From positions 2,981,001 through 3,045,000 of the forward strand of contig NZ_CP109487.1 in NCBI RefSeq assembly GCF_036227605.1: a DNA stretch of 64,000 nt, in the 5' to 3' direction. The stretch comes from Streptomyces sp. NBC_01439 (GTDB lineage Bacteria > Actinomycetota > Actinomycetes > Streptomycetales > Streptomycetaceae). Position 1 is the first letter of the stretch. Each line of letters opens with the position of its first letter. The notes beneath the pieces are model-generated. The model saw only the letters and a list, made by a program, of their open reading frames with translations. It ran no database searches and had not been told where the DNA came from. A program made the translations under genes and the position numbers. Shown here one piece after another: positions 58,805-64,000 of this stretch.

Positions 58805-61330
58805 GTGATCACGGCACGGGCGGCTGCCAGCTTCGATCCCCTCGGGCGCTCGGTCGCCGCCGCCCGCGGGTTCGTCCGCGACACCCTGCACGGCTGGGGC
58901 TTCGCGGACATCGTCGACGACGCGGTGGTCCTCACCAGCGAGCTCGTCACCAATGCCGTGGTCCACGCCGGCACCCGGGCCGAGGTCCTGTGCCTGCGCG
59001 CCGACGGCGGCGTACGGGTCGAGGTCGCCGACCGCTACCCGGAGCGCGAGCTCCCGCTCCAGCACCCCGGCGATCGCCCCTACGCCGACCCCGACCGCGA
59101 GAACGGCCGCGGCCTGATGCTGTGCGCCGCCCTCGCCACCCGCTGGGGCGTCGAGTACACCGCCACCCACAAGCACGTGTGGTTCCGTCTCGATCTGCCA
59201 GACCGGCCGGTCGGTACCCGCTCCGCGGGCCCCGTCGTCCCCGACCAGCTGCTCCCCCTGGCCGACAGTCGGGTCCGCGTCGCCGTCCTCCAGATCGACG
59301 CGGACGACGCCATCTCCGCCTGGAACGAGGACGCCGAGCACATCTTCGGCCACCCCGCCGAGAAGGCGCTCGGCCGCCCGCTCGCCGAGCTCGCCGCCTG
59401 GCCCCAGACCCCCGGCACCGGAACCGGCATCGCCGAGGCCCTGCGCCTGTCCCGCTGGGAGGGCAGCTACGGCGTCCGCGGCGCCGACGGCCGCGTCATC
59501 CCCGTCTTCGCCTCGCACCTGCGGGTCCGCGACGCCCACGGCGAACCGTCCATCGTCTGCCTCCTCGTCCACGACGACGAGCGCGCCCTGCTACAGACCC
59601 CGGTACGGGTACCCACCTCCGAAGGCGGCCACTTCACCGAGCCCCGCCCCACGGACCCCTTCGAGGTCTTCATCGGCTCCCCCGCCCCCGACGACCTGGA
59701 CGGGCTCCTCCAGCGCACCGTGGAGCGCGCCCGCGACCTCCTCGACGCCGACTCCGCCTTCCTGCTGCTCGCCACCGACGACGAGACCGAGCTAGAGGTC
59801 CGCGCCACCACCGGCCTGCCCTCCACCCGCCAGCGCTTCGCCCGCGTCCCCGTCGAGGCCGGCACCAACCGCTACGGCTCCGCCCGCATGCCCGCCGTCC
59901 ACGACGACCTCATCGCCTCCCCCGGAGCCGTGCCGCTCCTCGAGGCCACCGGCATGCGCTCCGCCGTCACCGTCCCCCTGAAGGTGGAAGGCCGCCTCAC
60001 CGGCTCACTCGGCGTCGCCGCCGAAACTCCCGGCCGCTACTCCAACGAAGAAGCCCTGCACCTCCAGTTCGCCGCCGACCGCATCGCCCTCGCCGTCGAA
60101 TCCGCTCGACTCGGCGAACTGGAGCGCCTGCGCCGCGGTTCCCTCTCCTTCCTCGTCGAGGCCTCCGACCTGCTGGCCGGCACCCTCGACCGGGACCAGA
60201 CCCTGGCCCTCATGGCCCAGATGACCGTCCCGACCCTGGCCACCTGGTGCGCCGTCTACACGATCGCCGACCAGTCCTCCGATCCGTACCTCTCCTACGT
60301 GCTCCACGAGGACGAGGAACGCATCGACGGCCTGAAGGACCTGCTGTCCCGGCTCAGCCCGCCCGAACCGGTCCGCGAGGCCGGCGCCCGCCCGTGGCCG
60401 GAGGCGACCGCCGCGGTCGGCGGCGAGACGGTGGTCCTGCCCCTCCTCGCCCGCAACCGCGTGATCGGCATGCTGACCCTCGGCAAGCCGCGGGAGGAGC
60501 ACTTCCGTCAGGAGATCCTCGAACTCGCCGAGGACCTCTCCCGCCGCGCCGCCCTGGCCCTCGACAACGCCCGCCTGTATTCGGAGCGCACCGCGATCAG
60601 CCGCTCCCTCCAGCGCAGCCTGTTGCCGCCCGGCTCCCCCGCGATCCCCGGCATGGAGGTCGAGGTGATCTACCGCGCGGCCGGCGAGGGCAACGAGGTC
60701 GGCGGTGACTTCTACGACGTCTTCCCGATCCGCGACGGCGCGTACGGCTTCGCCATCGGCGACGTCTGCGGTACGGGCCCGGAGGCCGCCGCCGTCACGG
60801 GCCTCGCCCGGCACGCGCTGCGCCTGCTGGCCCGCGAGGGCCTCGGCGGCCCGGCGGTCCTCGAACGCCTCAACGCGGCCATCCTCGACGAGGGCACCCG
60901 CAGCCGCTTCCTCACCCTCCTCTACGGCGAGCTCCACCCCCAGCCCGACGGCGGCGCGCTGATGAAGGTCGTCTGCGCGGGCCACCCGCTGCCGCTGCGC
61001 CTGCGCCCGAACGGCCAGGTCGACGCTGCCGCGGACCCGCAGCCGCTGCTGGGCGTGATCGACGACCTTGACCTCTACGAACAGACCCTCACCCTCGACC
61101 CGGGCGATGTGCTGCTCTGCGTCACCGACGGTGTGACCGAACGCCGCGAGGGCACCCGCATGCTGGGCGACGACGGCCTCACCGAAGTCCTCACCACGTG
61201 TACGGGCCTCACCGCGGGCGCGGTCGCCTCCCGCGTCCTGCGGGCGGTGGAACGCTTCGCCGCGGAACCCGCGTCGGACGACATGGCGATCCTCGCTTTC
61301 CGCGTCCCGGAACAGCGCATGGGCGAATAG
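58805..61330 (+). CDS. osaC: multidomain phosphatase/anti-sigma regulator OsaC
   Basis: An 841-residue regulator divergent from osaA. Order of domains: RsbW-type anti-sigma HATPase (AVVLTSELVTNAVVHAG, ENGRGLMLCAALA) at ~15-130, PAS (VAVLQIDADDAISAWNEDAE), two GAF domains (LLQRTVERARDLLDADSAFL; ALMAQMTVPTLATWCAVYTI), and a C-terminal SpoIIE/PP2C phosphatase (LLPPGSPAIPGMEVEV, GGDFYDVFPI, ICDV-like GDVCGTGPEAA). In S. coelicolor OsaC controls SigB activity after osmotic stress. GTG start with AAGGAG upstream; an earlier ATG at 58745 lacks a site. Confidence 0.92.
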   Translation: MITARAAASFDPLGRSVAAARGFVRDTLHGWGFADIVDDAVVLTSELVTNAVVHAGTRAEVLCLRADGGVRVEVADRYPERELPLQHPGDRPYADPDRENGRGLMLCAALATRWGVEYTATHKHVWFRLDLPDRPVGTRSAGPVVPDQLLPLADSRVRVAVLQIDADDAISAWNEDAEHIFGHPAEKALGRPLAELAAWPQTPGTGTGIAEALRLSRWEGSYGVRGADGRVIPVFASHLRVRDAHGEPSIVCLLVHDDERALLQTPVRVPTSEGGHFTEPRPTDPFEVFIGSPAPDDLDGLLQRTVERARDLLDADSAFLLLATDDETELEVRATTGLPSTRQRFARVPVEAGTNRYGSARMPAVHDDLIASPGAVPLLEATGMRSAVTVPLKVEGRLTGSLGVAAETPGRYSNEEALHLQFAADRIALAVESARLGELERLRRGSLSFLVEASDLLAGTLDRDQTLALMAQMTVPTLATWCAVYTIADQSSDPYLSYVLHEDEERIDGLKDLLSRLSPPEPVREAGARPWPEATAAVGGETVVLPLLARNRVIGMLTLGKPREEHFRQEILELAEDLSRRAALALDNARLYSERTAISRSLQRSLLPPGSPAIPGMEVEVIYRAAGEGNEVGGDFYDVFPIRDGAYGFAIGDVCGTGPEAAAVTGLARHALRLLAREGLGGPAVLERLNAAILDEGTRSRFLTLLYGELHPQPDGGALMKVVCAGHPLPLRLRPNGQVDAAADPQPLLGVIDDLDLYEQTLTLDPGDVLLCVTDGVTERREGTRMLGDDGLTEVLTTCTGLTAGAVASRVLRAVERFAAEPASDDMAILAFRVPEQRMGE

Positions 61331-61352
61331 TCGGGGCCCGTCTCCGCAAAGA

Positions 61353-61380
61353 CCTGGGCCCGGCGTGCGCCGGGCCCAGG
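61353..61380. terminator. terminator between osaC and the HdeD-like gene
   Basis: A perfect 12-bp stem CCTGGGCCCGGC with a GTGC loop, 22 bp after the osaC stop and placed between convergent genes, so it can serve both. Confidence 0.87.
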
Positions 61381-61383
61381 CTC

Positions 61384-61403
61384 AGTTCAGTTCAGTTCAG
61401 TTC
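61384..61403 (+). repeat. (AGTTC)4 short tandem repeat
   Basis: Four exact AGTTC units, immediately after the osaC terminator. Unusually AT-rich for this region; no function is apparent. Confidence 0.9.
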
Positions 61404-61434
61404 GCGGAAGTACGGGTCCGGCGACGCCCGGTCT

Positions 61435-62049
61435 TCACTCCGGACGGGCCGACGCAACCTGGCGGGTGGCCGAACGCAGTGCGAATGCCATCACCAGCTC
61501 GAACACGCCCAGCAGGACGAGCCAGAGTCCCAGCAGCCGTGTCAGGGCCACGGCGGAGTCCACCGGGAAGCAGAGCACGACGATTCCGGCGACGGCGCCG
61601 AGAGCCCCCAGGCCGAACTGCAGGCCCCGGTGCACCAGCGTGTGGTCGGCGATCGCGGTGAACGCCGCGAGCACTCCGGACAGCAACCAGAACACGCCGA
61701 TGATCAAGCTCAGTGCGCCGATCGTCTGCATCGGATGGCGCAACACCAGGACGCCCGCCAGGAACGCGAGCATGGCGATCAGGACACCCGCCAGCTTGCT
61801 CCCGCCGTCGCGACTGTGCGAGAAGGCGGTGACGAACCGGAACGCGCCCGCCACCAGGAACTGCAGACCGATGATGACGGCCAGGATGTGCAACGTCTCG
61901 TCGGGCCAGACGAGCACCAGGATTCCGGGGATCAGGGTCGCGAGGGCGAAGCCGAGTGCCCAGTGCCACGTGCTCCCGATGTGTTTGAGGACGTCCTCGG
62001 GATCGCCCTGCGTGTGCTGTGGCGCCGCTGCGTCGGGGGGTACGGTCAT
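61435..62049 (-). CDS. HdeD family membrane protein
   Basis: A 204-residue protein with six helices in three pairs, as in the DUF308/HdeD family (WHWALGFALATLIPGILVLV, ILAVIIGLQFLVAGAFRFVT, AGVLIAMLAFLAGVLVLRHP). In enteric bacteria HdeD takes part in acid resistance at high density; the role in actinobacteria is unknown. AGGAGG four bases before the ATG. Its location beside the osmotic-stress genes hints at a stress role. Confidence 0.87.
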   Translation of the reverse strand: MTVPPDAAAPQHTQGDPEDVLKHIGSTWHWALGFALATLIPGILVLVWPDETLHILAVIIGLQFLVAGAFRFVTAFSHSRDGGSKLAGVLIAMLAFLAGVLVLRHPMQTIGALSLIIGVFWLLSGVLAAFTAIADHTLVHRGLQFGLGALGAVAGIVVLCFPVDSAVALTRLLGLWLVLLGVFELVMAFALRSATRQVASARPE

Positions 62050-62309
62050 CACGCCTCCTGGGCCAGCCGAGCGGCCCTTGGGGGCACCTCGAAGCCGCCG
62101 GACGTACCTTATCTACCCTTCACATCCATGGTAGGCAGCTCTGGTACGGCCCGCCCCTCCGGCCCTCGGAGGCCTGTGCCGGCCGTGCCACACGGGCACG
62201 TCCATGAGCCTTCTCCAACCTCAGGTCGAGGCGTGGTGAAGGACGAAAGCGGTCTTCACGAGGCCGTTCCCGGTGGCACGCACCAGAGATGGGCCCCTCC
62301 CCCGTTCGT

Positions 62310-62702
62310 TCAGGAAGCCCGGATCGCCCGATCGATCTCCGCGCCGGTGCGGGCCACGACGACGGGCCACTCGTCCCTGAGGGCGGCAGGCAGAAGGTCG
62401 CGGTCCTCGTCCCGCTGAATCAGGGTTGGTCCGCCCGGGATGACGAGCACGGCATCCAGCCGGCGCAGCAGGACGGCCAGGAGGTCCATGATTCCGCCGC
62501 CTCCGAAGCGGTTGAAGGTGATGTTGCCCGGGCTGGAGAAGAACACACCTGCCTCCTCCCCTTTCGCCGTACGCACCTGCAGGAAGTTCGTCCGGGGGTC
62601 CCGTGCCACCACATAGGGGGCGAGGACCTCGTGCGCAGCACTCATGTCCAGCGGCGTCGGATCACCGTTCTCGAACCGGCACACAAAGATGTCGAAACTC
62701 AT
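62310..62702 (-). CDS. small conserved protein of unknown function
   Basis: A 130-residue soluble protein beginning MSFDIFVCRFENGDPTPLD. AAAGGA before the ATG defines the start. It has a beta-rich first half and the segment ITFNRFGGGGIMDLLAVLLR. The start resembles small Streptomyces proteins of unknown role. It lies just downstream of the terminator of the rRNA-tRNA operon on the same strand, so it needs its own promoter. Confidence 0.72.
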   Translation of the reverse strand: MSFDIFVCRFENGDPTPLDMSAAHEVLAPYVVARDPRTNFLQVRTAKGEEAGVFFSSPGNITFNRFGGGGIMDLLAVLLRRLDAVLVIPGGPTLIQRDEDRDLLPAALRDEWPVVVARTGAEIDRAIRAS

Positions 62703-62740
62703 GGATTCCTTTCTAGCCTCAGGTTCCGTGCCGGAAAACA

Positions 62741-62774
62741 AAAAAGGCCCCCGCCAATTGGCGGGGGCCTTTTT
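62741..62774 (-). terminator. terminator of the rRNA-tRNA operon
   Basis: A near-perfect palindrome: AAAAAGGCCCCCGCC, AATT, GGCGGGGGCCTTTTT. On the minus strand it ends in T-rich sequence three bases after the tRNA, a rare true T-tract terminator in this GC-rich genome. It would also stop transcription from the other side. Confidence 0.93.
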
Positions 62775-62777
62775 CAT

Positions 62778-62853
62778 TGGAGCCCTTTAACGGAATCGAA
62801 CCGTTGACCTTCTCCTTACCATGGAGACGCTCTACCGACTGAGCTAAAAGGGC
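62778..62853 (-). tRNA. tRNA-Thr (anticodon GGT)
   Basis: A 76-base gene with acceptor stem GCCCTTT/AAAGGGC, D arm TAGCTCAGTCGGTAGAGC, anticodon stem TCTCC/GGAGA with loop ATGGTAA (anticodon GGT, reads ACC/ACU), T arm GGTTCGATTCC, and encoded CCA. Located seven bases after the 5S gene, so transcribed with the rRNA operon. Confidence 0.95.
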
Positions 62854-62860
62854 GGGTTGT

Positions 62861-62977
62861 TCGGCGGCGTCCTACTCTCCCACAGGGTCCCCCCTGCAGT
62901 ACCATCGGCGCTGAAAGGCTTAGCTTCCGGGTTCGGAATGTAACCGGGCGTTTCCCTAACGCTATGACCACCGAAAC
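62861..62977 (-). rRNA. rrf: 5S ribosomal RNA
   Basis: A 117-base gene. Minus strand reads GTTTCGGTGGTCATAGCG at the start and ends GAGTAGGACGCCGCCGAA; these ends pair and the internal sequence matches actinobacterial 5S rRNA. Boundaries are accurate to a few bases. Confidence 0.95.
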
Positions 62978-63054
62978 ACTATGAAATTTAGAACGCTGGC
63001 TATCATCACAGCTGTTCGTTATTTCAGAACTAACACAGTGGACGCGAGCAACTG

Positions 63055-64000
<946 letters not shown>

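Noticed and set aside
62778..62853. tRNA-Thr as an integration site of a genomic island
   Set aside because: No integrase, direct repeat of the tRNA 3' end or composition change is seen beside it; it is part of the rRNA operon.

Overview
The window is chromosomal DNA of a Streptomyces-type actinomycete. GC content is very high, codons strongly favour G/C in third position, there are many GTG starts and ATGA/GTGA stop-start overlaps, and the gene set (mycothiol-dependent enzyme family, ClgR, OsaABC, GluABCD with a GluRK-like pair, RecA-RecX beside DUF3046) is typical of the conserved core of Streptomyces chromosomes. There is no phage, CRISPR array or biosynthetic gene cluster. The only clear mobile DNA is one IS701-type element with an adjoining MITE-like element at 27.0-28.6 kb.

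Layout. 0-5.1 kb: miaB with an extradiol-dioxygenase-like gene and a mycothiol-type enzyme gene, a LysR regulator and a TAXI-type solute-binding protein. 5.1-11.5 kb: a sugar locus, with LacI repressor and ROK kinase on one strand and, divergently, a GH5-type beta-mannosidase and a Tat-exported GH85 endo-beta-N-acetylglucosaminidase, probably for the core of N-glycans. Two matching operator-like palindromes lie between the two arms. 11.5-17.5 kb: sensor kinase and response regulator next to the four-gene glutamate ABC uptake operon gluABCD. 17.5-20.6 kb: a small unknown gene, an FAD monooxygenase, then a Cys-rich leader peptide ahead of cysteine dioxygenase and rhodanese. 20.7-25.1 kb: an orphan FtsX-type permease, then recA-recX with a DNA-damage promoter. 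25-36.8 kb: accessory and poorly characterised genes (methyltransferases, zinc-ribbon protein, IS and MITE, SUKH protein, lipoprotein, Clp-N/HTH protein, AI-2E-type exporter, DUF3046, AzlCD, AraC).

36.9-43.5 kb: Lhr helicase, a lipoprotein, and Nei-type DNA glycosylase. 43.6-52 kb: an SDR enzyme, then a minus-strand housekeeping run ftsK, rodZ-like, rimO, pgsA, cinA, clgR, with overlapping rimO-pgsA-cinA and a strong terminator behind clgR. 52-61.3 kb: osaB, the giant hybrid kinase osaA with ten 92-residue HAMP-type repeats, and divergent osaC (anti-sigma/PAS/GAF/PP2C phosphatase), the osmotic-stress cluster. 61.4-64 kb: an HdeD-like membrane protein, a small unknown gene, and the 3' end of a minus-strand rRNA operon (23S partial, 5S) followed by tRNA-Thr(GGT) and a strong terminator.

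Most interesting non-coding signals: the paired operators of the glycosidase locus, the Cys leader peptide, the recA double control region, a -1 slippery heptamer that would restore the IS transposase C-terminus, twin CAACC-N3-GGTTG sites over an apparently leaderless promoter of the Clp-N gene, and a palindrome overlapping a leaderless-type promoter of the SDR gene. All functional statements come from reading the sequence and family knowledge; no searches were run.
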